The translations under genes and the position numbers were made by a program. From Hippasteria phrygiana (Eukaryota > Echinodermata > Asteroidea > Valvatida > Goniasteridae), in contig JAZGUH010000154.1 of the NCBI GenBank assembly GCA_037893225.1, forward strand, positions 186,001 to 250,000: a DNA stretch of 64,000 bases, read 5' to 3'. The number at the start of each line of letters is the position of its first letter. The first letter of the stretch is position 1. The notes under the pieces were generated by a model. It had not been told where the DNA came from. It did not search any database and was given only the letters and a program-made list of their open reading frames with translations. Positions 54,133 to 64,000 of the stretch are shown here, one piece after another.

Positions 54133-54260
54133 CAACCGACGTATTCAGCCGAGATGAACATGGCGTCGCACAGCTGACTGATGCAGTCCTCCAGACTGCG
54201 CATGCGCGTGGATTTTTCGAAGAGATTTGGGGCTCGACCATTTTTTGAAGGGGGGGGGCA
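54133..54260 (-). other. SLC38A10: Probable SLC38A10 5' untranslated exon with short upstream ORF
   Basis: A strong donor (GGTTG|GTGAGT, minus strand) ends an exon at 54133. Splicing to the acceptor at about 51483 puts a TGA right at the junction of a small ATG frame starting at 54161. That gives a nine-residue upstream ORF, MFISAEYVG, before the main ATG at 51364. The 5' limit is not defined; the listed end is a guess. The exon lies in the left arm of a large inverted repeat, so an almost identical copy exists on the plus strand at about 54480-54609. Transcript evidence would be needed to confirm this exon. Confidence 0.5.
54197..54208 (-). promoter_or_regulatory. NRF1-like site upstream of the SLC38A10 first exon
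   Basis: TGCGCATGCGCG matches the palindromic consensus GCGCATGCGC of NRF1-type factors, which is common in CpG-rich housekeeping promoters. It sits about 40 bases upstream of the ATG of the probable first exon. Its mirror copy is at 54533-54546 in the other arm. A GACGCCATGTT sequence covering the ATG itself resembles a YY1 site. These are motif matches only. Confidence 0.45.
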
Positions 54261-54479
54261 TCTTGTCTACATCGCGCAACGGTGATGTGTGCATGACGCG
54301 CTTTACACATCGTTGTATTGTGTGTGTTTGAACATTCGTTCTGTTTTAAAATGAAAAATTTGTTGCATCATCTATCTAAAAATAGCTACGTGTCAGGCCA
54401 AGGAACAACACTAGGTATAATAGCGCGCCAATAATTAATCACATTGCACACATCACCGTTGCGCGATGTAGACAAGATG

Positions 54480-54609
54480 CCCCCCCCCCCCCTTCAAAAA
54501 ATGGTCGAGCCCCAAATCTCTTCGAAAAATCCACGCGCATGCGCAGTCTGGAGGACTGCATCAGTCAGCTGTGCGACGCCATGTTCATCTCGGCTGAATA
54601 CGTCGGTTG
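54480..54609 (+). other. Plus-strand mirror copy of the SLC38A10 first exon
   Basis: The right arm repeats the exon in the opposite direction: ATG at 54581 and donor GTGAGT at 54610. If the promoter sequence in the arm is active it would fire rightwards, towards the caspase gene and antisense to it. No acceptor or downstream exon could be identified, so this is best seen as a duplicated exon of unknown activity. Confidence 0.4.
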
Positions 54610-54937
54610 GTGAGTAAAAACTCCATTACTCAATAAATTGTCCGTTTCAATGTTCCGCAAATGTGCCGCAAAAGTCTGAAAGATATGTAGCAGGGATTGG
54701 ATAACCTTCTGGGGAGATTAACGTTTGGGAAAGTGGAATTCTGGAACATTGTAAATGATATCACAAGAGCGTATTGCAAATCCCATTGAGTTACGGGGAC
54801 CGAAATCAAATATCCTTGTAAGGCTAACGGAGAGCCTTACATTTTTGGAAGTAGGACCCTACTATCGCCAGATCATGTCCAAATGTTAAAAAAGGCGATA
54901 AAGGGTCAAGTTACTCGGACTACCCTAACTCCCTAGC

Positions 54938-55957
54938 CCAGGTTGGACGATGTCTTCATTGCACGCGCACTACGACTAACGTCCTGGATACGAGATGTCG
55001 CATTAATTGAAATCAAAACTTTACAGGATTTTTTCACGTTTTACCTCGTTGTAGAAGCTAATTTCATGCCCACACATACTCTTTGTGTCCTTATCTATCT
55101 GTCCGTTAGGTTCAGGAATTCCATATGATACGCTGGCCGACGTTTTCCAGGAAAATAAACTCAAACGCAACGTTAAACTTGTAGACTCTTTTCATCAGTT
55201 TCATACCGAGTTAAGTTACATGACGTACACGGGGCATGTGTGTGCGTGCACACATATATACGCGCGCGCGACCTCCGAAATTCTGCCAGTGCGATGCTGC
55301 TGCGTGCAGCGCAGGCGCAATGCGCACGCGCGATTTGCCTGGCAACCACTTGCATGCGCACTACCGTTTGGGCTGGCTGCGCGGTACGGTCTTGAAAAGT
55401 GCTTTCTGTGTAGTCTACAGATACTTTTAAAGTTCCAAATCTGTTTTGGGATATAGAAGATAATAAGAACGAATTTGGGAGGTTATTATGGATGACGTAA
55501 TCGATGCAGGATCGCAAAGCAGGACCCTCAGTACGAACACAAACGTCACGCAAGTTATTGTGCCTGCGCGTAAGGGGGGGGGACAGTTACTAGGCAAATC
55601 GCGCATGCGGATTGTGCGTGCACGCGCGCGCGGCCTAGTGCTTGCGTGCACGCGTAATTATACGCACAGATACGTTTTATGTACGTATACTTGGTCTGAA
55701 ACTGATGAAAAGAGTCTACAAGTTTAACGTTGCTTTTGAGTTTATTTTCCTGAAAAAATCGGCCAGCGAATCATAAGGAATTCGTGAACCCCACGGACGG
55801 ATAGATAAAGACACAAAGAGTATAATGGGCGTGAAATTAGTGTCTACGGTGAGGTAAAAATATTGTAATTTTGTTTTTAATTTTTTTCGACTACTTCCAG
55901 TAGCTTCATATTCTGGACTCCCTCGCAACGCGAAGGGAGTCCATACTGGGCTACCTA
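54938..55957. mobile_element. Fold-back element of about 1 kb with long imperfect arms
   Basis: Left arm about 54940-55215, right arm about 55695-55950; shared words include CTTTGTGTCCTTATCTATC, AAACTTGTAGACTCTTTTCA and GGAAAATAAACTCAAA. The loop is rich in CGCG and TGCGCA. No ORF of substance. Confidence 0.65.
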
Positions 55958-57280
55958 ACTCCCTAGGTGGTGTGAAAAATCGTATTAAAATTGGAGGATT
56001 CAGTACTGTTGTTAGGGTTTAGTAAAATCTTTCTGAATATTCTTGCAGGTAAACTGTGATTTATAAAACCTCCCGTGCAGTTTCGCGCGCCAGGACGCCA
56101 TATGGCGTCCTCCGCTGCTAGGTTTAGCTACGTACGTACGACCACCTGTTCCTTGCTCGTCGTCGTAGTTTCGAATCCCGAATCCAATTCCTAAATTCTA
56201 AGCTACAATTTGCAGTTGTATTGTCATGATTCTGATCACTGATTTACTTACCACAATCTCTAGATGTGGCACTTGGTAGAAAAATAGCAAACTTGTGGCC
56301 CGTTTAGACCATAGAGCAAGGAACAGCTCTATGTTTAGACAAACTACTGTCAACTGAGCTCACTAAAATTACACGTCTTCGACCAAGTTCACTTCCTTTT
56401 TACAGTGTGGTCGCCAGCACGGGGAAAATGCACCAGACTATTTCTCTTTCTGCTTCGCTGGTGAACTCAATACGATTTTCTGCGCAATTATTCAAGGAGT
56501 ACCAGTTTTTATAGCAGGGTGTCACGTCCCCTGCCGATACACGTGGCAACCTTGACAGCCTGCAGGTGCAGAGGCGGAGCAAGGTTTTTTGGTAGGGGCT
56601 GATGGGGAAGGCAGGCCAGACAGATGTGATATTTTCCCGTAAAACGAAGAAAATGCAGGGAAAGGGGACAGATAGGTCCGACATATTTTTGGGAAGAAAT
56701 GTCTGTAAAAGATGGAGGGGGAAAGGTTGAAGCCCTCCCCGGCCCCCAGATTCAGACCCTGTCATGTGTTGCAGCCTCATGGTTTTCTATATTCCTTCCT
56801 CCATGGTTTTATTAATTAGCAGTATCAATCTGAGCATCTCCGTCGTATAGGACCAGCAGCATGAAAGAAATTATTTTAATGTTGCGGCGATTGTACCTAC
56901 GGGCCCCGAGAACAAAATCCACTTTGAACCGGACTTACCAAACTAGCTTGCGACATTAAAAACCAACAGGTATGTCGTAGAGGGCAGAGTTTTGATTTTT
57001 TTTGGGAAATTTTGAGGTACAAAAAGGGCACTCTGAAAATTGGGGGGGGGGGGGGGGTAATACCCCTTCCTCCCCCCCCCCCCCCCCCCCCACCACCACC
57101 CCTGGCTACGCCTATGCATATACATAACAAAATACCCATAACAAATACATCCGTGATCCGTCCTTTAATTGTTAGGGTACAGTATGGGGTGTGAAATCAA
57201 TTTGTGTAGGATGGTGAATTTTGTACAGAGCACCTTCATATTAAATTGAAAGCAAAACGTGCACCATCGTAGGATCATGG
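55958..57280. other. Gene-free stretch with small repeats
   Basis: Holds a TTAA-type remnant near 55965-56023, a CCATGG motif at 56795, and adjoining G and C runs at 57040-57090. An open frame at 56400-56780 (minus) has no splice sites or family resemblance. Nothing else supported. Confidence 0.4.
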
Positions 57281-57537
57281 CAGGGGCGGATCCAGGATTT
57301 TCCAAACATGGGGGCGTGAAATCTACCAAGCAGCTAATGGTGAATGCAAGTTGTGGCGCCTACGCCGAAGGCGTGCCTGCCCGCCCTGCTGGAGGGGTCT
57401 GGGTGCATTCTTAATGTCTCCCTCCTTTTTCTTATCTTTTTTAGTATCTCTCCCTCTCTATGTCTTTTTTTTTTCTTGAAGGAAAAGGGGGGGGGGCCTG
57501 CGCCCCCCCCCCCCCCGCCCTGGATCCGCCCCTGCAT
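57281..57537. mobile_element. CAGGGGCGGATCCAGG-ended element
   Basis: Inverted ends CAGGGGCGGATCCAGG and CCTGGATCCGCCCCTG, flanked by CATGG on both sides (possible 5-base duplication). The interior has G and C runs next to each other, GGGGGGCCTGCGCCCCCC style. Relatives 29808-30098 and 59694-60052. Confidence 0.68.
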
Positions 57538-57619
57538 GGTTTACGTTTTTTTATTGCAAAAACACGGAGAATGTTGCTGCATAATGTCGGTATAGTCTGT
57601 ATCAATGTAATAAACCTAA

Positions 57620-58710
57620 TATCAAGTTTCAAGTTCAAGTTTATTCACACACATATTCCAATGTTGACAACAAAAAAGTCATAATACAAATAACTACACA
57701 ATATTAATGCAAATAATTTAAATATAAAGAAAATTAAACTAAGAACATGTCAACATTGAGGAAAAAGAAGAAGCCGAGGCTATTATTCCTTTCCCTGTCC
57801 CCTACCCCTAGGCCCTTACCCCAACGTCGTACAAACAACGGACAACACAAACAAACAAAACACTACAATAAACAGTTGGACGTGCAGGAGATCAGACCAA
57901 AATTAAATAAATTAAATAAAATCATTGAGCAAATTCAATTTGAGTTTTTCCTAAAGGTTTTAAGAGAAGAAGACTGCTTGACATCATCAGCTAGACTATT
58001 CCAAAATTTGATTCCACGTTGTTGGGGACTATTTTTAAATAAAGAAGTACGATTAAAATGTTGATACAAATGTTTCCGGGATGTACTTCTGGTTACATGA
58101 CAACGGACATCTGAAGTTAAAGTAAAAAGTTGATTAAAGCAATGGGGTAATAAATATGCCAAGATTAAGATAATAAATATTGGTTAACTTAAGCAAATTC
58201 AAATTGGAAAATAAAGGAGCTGTATGATCCAGATAACCTGCTTTACAAATAATACGTACAGCTCTTTTTTGAAGGAGAAATAATCTATTATGTTGTGAGA
58301 TAGAGCCACCCCAGACAATTACTGAATAATTTAAATACGGGAGTATAAACGAATTATACAATGTTAATAAAACATTACTAGGAGAACCGACTTCAATCGA
58401 TTCATAATACCAATATTTTTTGAAATCTTAGTTGCCAAAGTATTAATATGGTTAGACCAGCTTAAATGGCTGTCAATGTTAATACCTAAAAAGTTGGTAT
58501 TAGAAACTTGTGAAGAATAATGCATTTAATACCAGGGGACAGTTTGAGAATATTTACGATTGCCAGCGCTGAAAATTACATAATTTGTTTTTAAGAGATT
58601 AACAGATAATTTATTAGATGACAACCAAGCGGAAATTTTAACAAGTTCAGTATTTAAAATGAGCTGTTTTAATAACCAACAATATTTTAGAAGTCTGTCT
58701 AATTAGAGAG
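57620..58710 (-). pseudogene. Decayed non-LTR retrotransposon (LINE) reverse transcriptase, 3' end
   Basis: Minus-strand fragments in different frames form the end of a jockey/CR1-type reverse transcriptase ORF. Order: SAWLSSNKLSVNLLKTNYV, then FLGINIDSHLSWSNHI, NSFILPYLNYSVIVWG, LLQKRAVRIICKAGY and GIKFWNSLADDVK. Stops and frameshifts separate them. The 3' end near 57620 finishes with AATAAACTTGAACTTG-type short repeats, usual for CR1-like tails. The element is truncated at its 5' end near 58710, as is typical for target-primed insertion. Confidence 0.85.
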
Positions 58711-59341
58711 GGAAAACAAGGCTTCCCTGCATGATTTACGATTTACAAACCGGCCAGCGTATTGCGACTCGATAATGTAATACATACAGTGTAACTTAAA
58801 TGGAAAATAATGCTGAATATTTATACCGTTTTTCGTATACAGGATATGCCTAACTATAGTATAGAAATTAATGTAGACATAATTGATAAAACTAAACAAA
58901 ATCAAATACAAAATTTGCAACACTTAAGAGACCGTGCCTGCGGGGGAGGGGGGGGGGGGGGCTCGACAAAAGTGGGTTTCTGAAGTTCAGTGACAATGAC
59001 AAATTAAACATTTACCCATGCCCGTCAGATAAAGAAAAACATGCCTTTGCTGTTACGTCAAATGCACGGTCTCGATATGAAATTAACTGATGATTGATTA
59101 TAAGCTGACGTTTAAAACGGCATTTAAAACTATATAAATAGGTCATTCTGTACTAATAAGCTAAAACCAGGCTAAAACTGACGGGGGGGGGGGGGGGGGG
59201 ACGAGGTTGTAAGAAAACTGAACGGGGTTGTAAGAAGATACGCGTCCGCTGCTATCAACCCCCTCCTCACTCCATCTAGGCTCTCCGGCTTCCCCAATAT
59301 GGGATTCTAGTGTTCGACAAGCAAGAAGTAGGCCTATAGTT

Positions 59342-59581
59342 TCATGTGTGAGGCAATTTAAAATAAAGATCTTTGGTCAATGTGGATGTGTAAAATGGCA
59401 TTTGTTTCTTCTTATTGAAGTCGGCCATGTTGGAATTGGATATGTATTCATATGCAACAATATTGTTCACCCTGGTCAAGATTTGGTTTATCTCTAGAGA
59501 TGTCCCATGGATCCTTCAGAACCTTGATCAAGGCTTGGATAAACCATGCACCTGATGAGACATTCCGCCACGAGTAGTAAC
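59342..59581 (-). pseudogene. Caspase last exon with a one-base insertion
   Basis: The exon begins GYYSWRNVSSGAWFIQALIKVLK in the frame set by exon 5. The rest of the small subunit, IHGTSLEINQILTRVN then KKQMPFYTSTLTKDLYF, is in the next frame. The spacing from FIQ to TRVN matches caspase-3 exactly if one G is removed at the GG corresponding to 59513-59514. Read literally, the protein ends about 20 codons after the shift at a TGA and loses the last strands of the p10 subunit. Confidence 0.82.
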
Positions 59582-62500
59582 CTGTTTCAAGACAAGGGAT
59601 CAGAAAGCATCAGTTACATAACATAAGCGAATGATGGAATCTGAATATTTCAATATCTTTATATTCATGCTCCTTTTTTCATATAAGACAGGTACAGGGG
59701 CGGATGGTTGGGGGTAGACGCCCTGCTCGGGGCCCTGCTCGTTGCTTATTTAATTATTTATTTATTAATTGTTTTGTGTTGTAAGGGCCTACGCTTTAAG
59801 TACCGTAGCAAACCAGAAAAGCAAAACCCTGTACAGGTCTTAATTTGCGTGTGTCCGGGTAAGAACAAAATAAAGAGGTTAAATGGTGTCACCAATGTTG
59901 AGAAAGTGTGCCCCCCCCCCCCCCCCCCGCCCCCTCTTGTAAAATTTGTTTGCAGTGAGTCCACTGTTTGGGCAAATGTACGAAAAAAATCAGAACCACT
60001 CCCCCCCCCCCCCCCCCCCCCCCCCCGCAAACAATCCTGGATCCGGCCCTGAAGCTTCCTCCATGCATAAACGGAACTAATCTCGAATTACAAGTGATTG
60101 TTTTTAATGCTGCCGGGCCCATTTCCTGTTCTAGAATTACCGGCTAATTAACCTATACACAATAAACGGAAGCAATTTGAAGATTATAAGTCTTTCCGGT
60201 TAAAAACACATTTGATGCTGAAAGGAAGGATACCATGAGGAAATTAAACGGGGAAATCGGTTAAACAGCGATGGTTCCGTTCTTACCAGGAGGTGATGAA
60301 TAAGCTATGAGAAAGTCGGCCTCGGCGGGGATGACCATCGACCGTTGGTTTGTGATACCGCTGTCAGCTTCGTCTGTGATATCCTCTTCGATCAGTTCAA
60401 CTCCTCCGTCGAAAAGTTGCCCGCGACAAGCCTGCAGTGACAACATGCGAATAAGAAAGGGGGTTATTAGGAATTAATGTTTCAATGGCAAAAAATAGTT
60501 CGATAGACAGATGGACGGAAGGACGGGTGGGTAGTTAATAGCCTCACCTGAATAAAGAAGAGTTTGGGTTTTCCAGCGAGAGTTTTACATCGATCTCCTC
60601 GTAACTCTTGCATGAGTTCCTCTAGTGACAGGACACCGTCTGTACAATATATTACGTCATCTGCACCATGCGTCATAATGGAGATCATTAAACAGTCGAA
60701 TTTGCTGTGATCTTCCACCGAAGCTGAAAAAATATAAGTGATGGTCAAAAGAATTTAATTATATTAAAAAGAGAAATAAAGGAAAGGAAGTACACAAGAG
60801 GCTGATATGGGCCATTCTTTAAGTAACTTTTAAATTGAAATCTAGTAGCAGTGTCCCTAAGCTCAGTGTTAGTTCGAGGGGTAGGGAACTTAAGGGGAGG
60901 TCCCGTTTTGGTTGACAAGTGGCAGCCAAGTTTACAGGAATTTACGTAATGATCTCAGTCACTTACCTCAGAATATTCCATTTACTGAAGGGGGCGGGGC
61001 AACGCTTGTGCTCTGGGACATGGGCCAAAATAGACGGATACACAAAGCACCGCCCTTTGGGGTTTTAATTAATTAATTAATTAATTAATTAATTAATTAA
61101 TTAATTAATTAAATAATTAATTAATTAACCAATCACCATATAGCCGCGGCTGATTGATCAATACGTCAAGGGGCGGGGCTTATAATGGATCGGCGTTAAG
61201 GTGTATTAAAAAGGTAGACCAACGGGGTAGGATAGATGGACCGGAAAGGTATTGCAATGATTACCATTTGAAACAAACGACGAAGTTGGAGGCACGTTAG
61301 ATCGCGTATCTGTGTGTACTGAATCCAGCATGCGAAGCACATCTGACAGTTCGTCTGCGTCTTCTCACTTCCCGCCCTTTTGCTCATTCCTGTTTCCTGC
61401 CTAAAGTTTACGTTGTTGACGATGATAGCTCTACCACGTGCTGCGTGTGACATGTCGTATTCAAAGTCAGACTTGGCGTGTTGGACGTGATTGCGGATGC
61501 AGCTCGTTGATAAGCTAGATTCTTCCAAATATTCATCGTCGTCTTCTGCTGACACTTCGTTAATTTTCAAGTTTCTATTAAAACAATTGCACAACATTAT
61601 TTAGTTTTATAAATCGGCATCTTCATGTTTCTTTTGGTCTGTTGTACCTGAAAAGCTATTTTTAGTCCCCGAAGTAGATTTCTTCACATCAAATAGGACC
61701 TATAAGGCTTTATAACAACATATTTGTAAATGCTTTCTGTTCCTACAATATACTTTTAATAAGAAAAAAAATAATATACTCCTATTTCCCCATGCAGGGG
61801 AAGCAATAAGTCATAAGATTATAGACCAAACAGTTTCGGATGATGAAAGGGCGTACATATTCCCGGGGATGGGGAGGATTATCCTCCACACTTATTGAGC
61901 GGGGGGGGGGGGGGGGGGTAATAGGCCACGCCCCCTATTTGTTTTGGGAAAAAAGACGGAAAAGAGAGACATTTTACAATATGCCAGAAGCCAATATGGA
62001 AGTTTTACGTACAATTCCTGCTATAATAATTGTCGGAAAGCGGGTTAAAATGTACGCGTTAAATGGAACACTATTTTGGACGATAACGTGAAATAAACTA
62101 GTGTTATAAACTAGTATCAGAAAATGTCCGATGTGCCCCCCCCCCCCCCCCCCCACCCCCCCCCCCCCCCCCCCCAGCCTTTCGAAATGTCATCGATCGG
62201 CGGGTTCGGAAATGTAATCATCTCCATTGTAGATGTAGACTCGAGTCTACGCTCTTAGTTGGTACAGTACCTCACAGATTTTTCCAGAGCAGAATGAGAC
62301 GCTTGCGGAGATTTGCGTGTTGTCTTAGGGGTTGCATCCTTGACGTCACTTCCATCTCCATTATCATGGTTTTTGAACACGACCACTGAATCTCTTTGAT
62401 TGCCTAAAACATATAAGCACAGTATGTATAATACATGTACAGGAAATATCATTTCAATGAGGACCTTACTTTATAATTCGACAGGCTAGGCCCTACACAA

Positions 62501-62591
62501 AACAAATGATTTTACCCTCGTCTTCTTCTTTGAATATTCTGTCCTCAGAATGACAGAATGAAGCAGCACTGGCGTTGTCAAAAAACGGCAT
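59342..62591 (-). CDS. Executioner caspase (caspase-3/7-like) with two apparent frameshifts
   Basis: Six coding exons: 62591-62516, 62403-62271, 61574-61265, 60723-60548, 60431-60287, 59581-59342. The start ATG at 62591 opens MPFFDNASAASFCHSEDR; exons 1-2-3 join in phase. Caspases are Cys proteases that cut after Asp during apoptosis. Seen in order: a prodomain of about 110 residues with no recognisable CARD or DED; GRAIIVNNVNF; the His motif SIMTHG; RGDRCKTLAGKPKLFFIQ; the catalytic QACRG, split across exons 4 and 5; an Asp-rich linker DEADSG for processing; PGYYSWRN; GAWFIQALIKVLK; ILTRVN; and KKQMP...LTKDLYF before TGA at 59342. Two single-base shifts break the frame, near 61360 and 59513. 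It may be a young pseudogene, a variable allele or contain sequence errors. Confidence 0.88.
59694..60052. mobile_element. GGGGCGGAT-ended element beside the caspase last exon
   Basis: Left end ACAGGGGCGGATGGTTGG, right end ATCCTGGATCCGGCCCTGA; two long C runs inside (near 59910 and 60001). It sits in the last caspase intron. Open frames through it are homopolymer artefacts. Confidence 0.6.
61058..61128. repeat. (TTAA)n microsatellite
   Basis: About 16 tandem TTAA units in the caspase intron between exons 3 and 4. It could be a hotspot target for the TTAA-specific elements common in this window, though none sits in it. Confidence 0.93.
61265..61574 (-). pseudogene. Caspase exon 3 with a one-base deletion
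   Basis: The frame entering from exon 2 reads through GRAIIVNNVNFRQETGMSKR and AGSEK. One base later the family pattern continues in another frame as ADELSDVLRMLDSV, which fits the DAxxLxxxFxxL stretch of caspase-3. That second frame also gives exactly the phase needed to join exon 4 (SN|ASVEDHSK). A single base is therefore missing at about 61357-61364 (plus-strand GCGTCTTC). Without it the first frame stays open to the donor but cannot join exon 4 in phase. Confidence 0.8.
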
Positions 62592-64000
62592 TCCTCCCAG
62601 ACCCGAACTTTAATTTACTCGGTGGAAGAACGTATTTTCAAAGTGAATTGTTTTTCTCACTTCGTCTTCGAAACCTGTGTTGCAGTGCTGTAACTTCAAA
62701 CATATATCATTTTATATATGTCCCCTGTTTCCGGTAATGCTGTGACGTGTGTTACATTATAGGCCTAAGTACATTGTTGCTCAATATTTTTCTTCGAATA
62801 GTCTGAGTCAAGTCATTGTCACCTGTGTGTAATCAATGCGGGTTTCCAATAACCCTTTTTATACGCAATGCTGGATCCTGCTTGTTGTGGTGACTTTATC
62901 ACAGGAGAATGCGCCCTAGACTTGTATAAGTCCGTTATTACCTTATGAGTACTCGTGACATCACATCCGTGCTGCATGCGCTGCAGAGAACCAGTTTCAT
63001 GCGGGGGGGGGGGGGGGGGGGTGGGGGCTGCCGTGCGGGTAACGATTGCTTCTCCGGTTTTAGCAGAAAATCTTGTGGCATATCGAACAATGCCATGAAA
63101 CTAGCTCTGGTTTGCTGTTTACATTTCTGACAATATTAAAACCATTCTAAGTATGACTTGAGGCTATGCATGGTGGGGGTCAATGAGTAAGATCGAACTT
63201 TTGCAGCAAGTAAAATGCAGTTAAGATCAAAATCCGTGGAGTAAATTGGAGGGTGTGCCAGTTGTTTCCTTTAGCCTGTGTCACATAAAAAATGAAAGGC
63301 TTAATTTTTTAAAAACTTGCTTTCGAATATCCGGTTTTTTCAAAATTGAAACTGAATAGTGGAATTCAAACCGAATGTTTAAAACAATTCGGATTCATAT
63401 CCTACCACTATCATAATGATACGGTAGGGCCAATTTCATTATTATTATTATTATTATCATTATTATTATTATTTATTTGGCATATCAAAAACAAACAAAA
63501 AAACAATACCATACAAACAAAACAATTAACCAGGGGCACATGCCTGGAGTTAAAAAAGTTTACCTAAAAGCTATGACCCGAAGGCCTCCAACTCCAATGC
63601 CACTGGCTTATAAACAAAAATGTATATAAAATAGATTTCTATTGCAACAAAAATAATAAAAATACGACAGACGTTAAAATTGCACATAGGGGCCTATACA
63701 GTAATTAAAATTACACTTACTGCACGGTAGTATACAACCATTACAATTCAAATAAAAATACTCCACCCCCTTAAAAAGGGGGGGGGATTCACATCTTAAA
63801 ACATATATAAAAAGGAAACAATGAACACACCAAGAACAAATATACCCCCCCAAGAAAACATTACCATTAGACTTGCCCTACAAAAAAGAAATAAACAATT
63901 ATAATACAAAATACAAAATACTCCACCCCCTTGAAAAGGGGAAACAAATCACATAAAGCATATATAAAAGGAAACAGTGAACACCGAGAACAACAAGTGA
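62592..64000. other. Region upstream of the caspase gene, repeats only
   Basis: Presumed 5' flank of the caspase gene; no clear promoter motif. A G run of 18 bases is at 63003. (ATT)n is at 63438-63477. A tandem pair, with unit ends ACTCCACCCCCTT...AAGGGG at 63750-63840 and 63917-64000, runs to the window edge. No exon found. Confidence 0.55.

Larger units (their letters stand above)
53888..54854. repeat. Large near-perfect inverted repeat around the SLC38A10 first exon
   Basis: Left arm 53888-54291 and right arm 54445-54854 are reverse complements over roughly 405 bases with few differences, mainly a G/C homopolymer length (9 against about 16). The spacer is about 153 bases. Each arm carries the same ATG exon, the same donor and the same TGCGCATGCGC motif, on opposite strands. 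Such high identity implies a recent duplication or ongoing gene conversion between the arms. Palindromes of this size can also be assembly artefacts. Confidence 0.9.

Noticed and set aside
56400..56780. 126-codon minus-strand frame near the caspase 3' flank
   Set aside because: No splice pairing with caspase exons, no family resemblance, and the caspase C-terminus is already found at 59342.

Overview
This is invertebrate genomic DNA: AT-rich, intron-rich and crowded with repeats. Three protein genes can be assembled, all on the minus strand. Protein similarity and repeat style suggest a marine invertebrate deuterostome such as an echinoderm or hemichordate. That is an inference; no ribosomal or mitochondrial sequence is present to settle it. 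The gene models rest on GT-AG splice sites whose phases agree, and on protein families recalled from memory.

Layout. (1) From 26333 down past base 1: a UNC13D (Munc13-4)-like gene. Twenty coding exons give 752 in-frame residues: the N-terminus, the first C2 domain and much of the MUN domain. The remainder and the second C2 domain lie off the left edge. (2) 26334-33886: no gene, only repeats and low-complexity tracts, including a 270-bp (CCCCCCG)n array. (3) 33887-51364: a complete SLC38A10-like transporter gene, 18 coding exons and 1281 codons, with a Gln-rich and DAASPR-repeat tail. A probable 5' untranslated exon lies at about 54133, inside a 0.97-kb inverted repeat. (4) 54855-59341: fold-back elements and a decayed LINE. 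(5) 59342-62591: a caspase-3/7-like gene of six coding exons with catalytic His and Cys motifs, broken by two single-base frameshifts. (6) 62592-64000: repeats only.

The three genes are not an operon and share no obvious pathway. Known family roles are vesicle priming (UNC13D), amino-acid transport or sensing (SLC38A10) and proteolysis in apoptosis (caspase). UNC13D and SLC38A10 both lie on human 17q25, so their adjacency may be an ancient linkage.

The introns are a showcase of short non-autonomous DNA transposons. Several families can be defined from the window: TTAA-flanked elements ending in CCCTAAC or CCCCTTG, TA-flanked elements with TGTGACCC ends, hAT-like elements with perfect 8-bp target duplications, and elements whose terminal inverted repeats look like tRNA genes. 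Points most worth a second look are the partial triplication of UNC13D exon 12, the palindrome that copies the SLC38A10 first exon and promoter, the broken caspase and the tRNA-ended elements.
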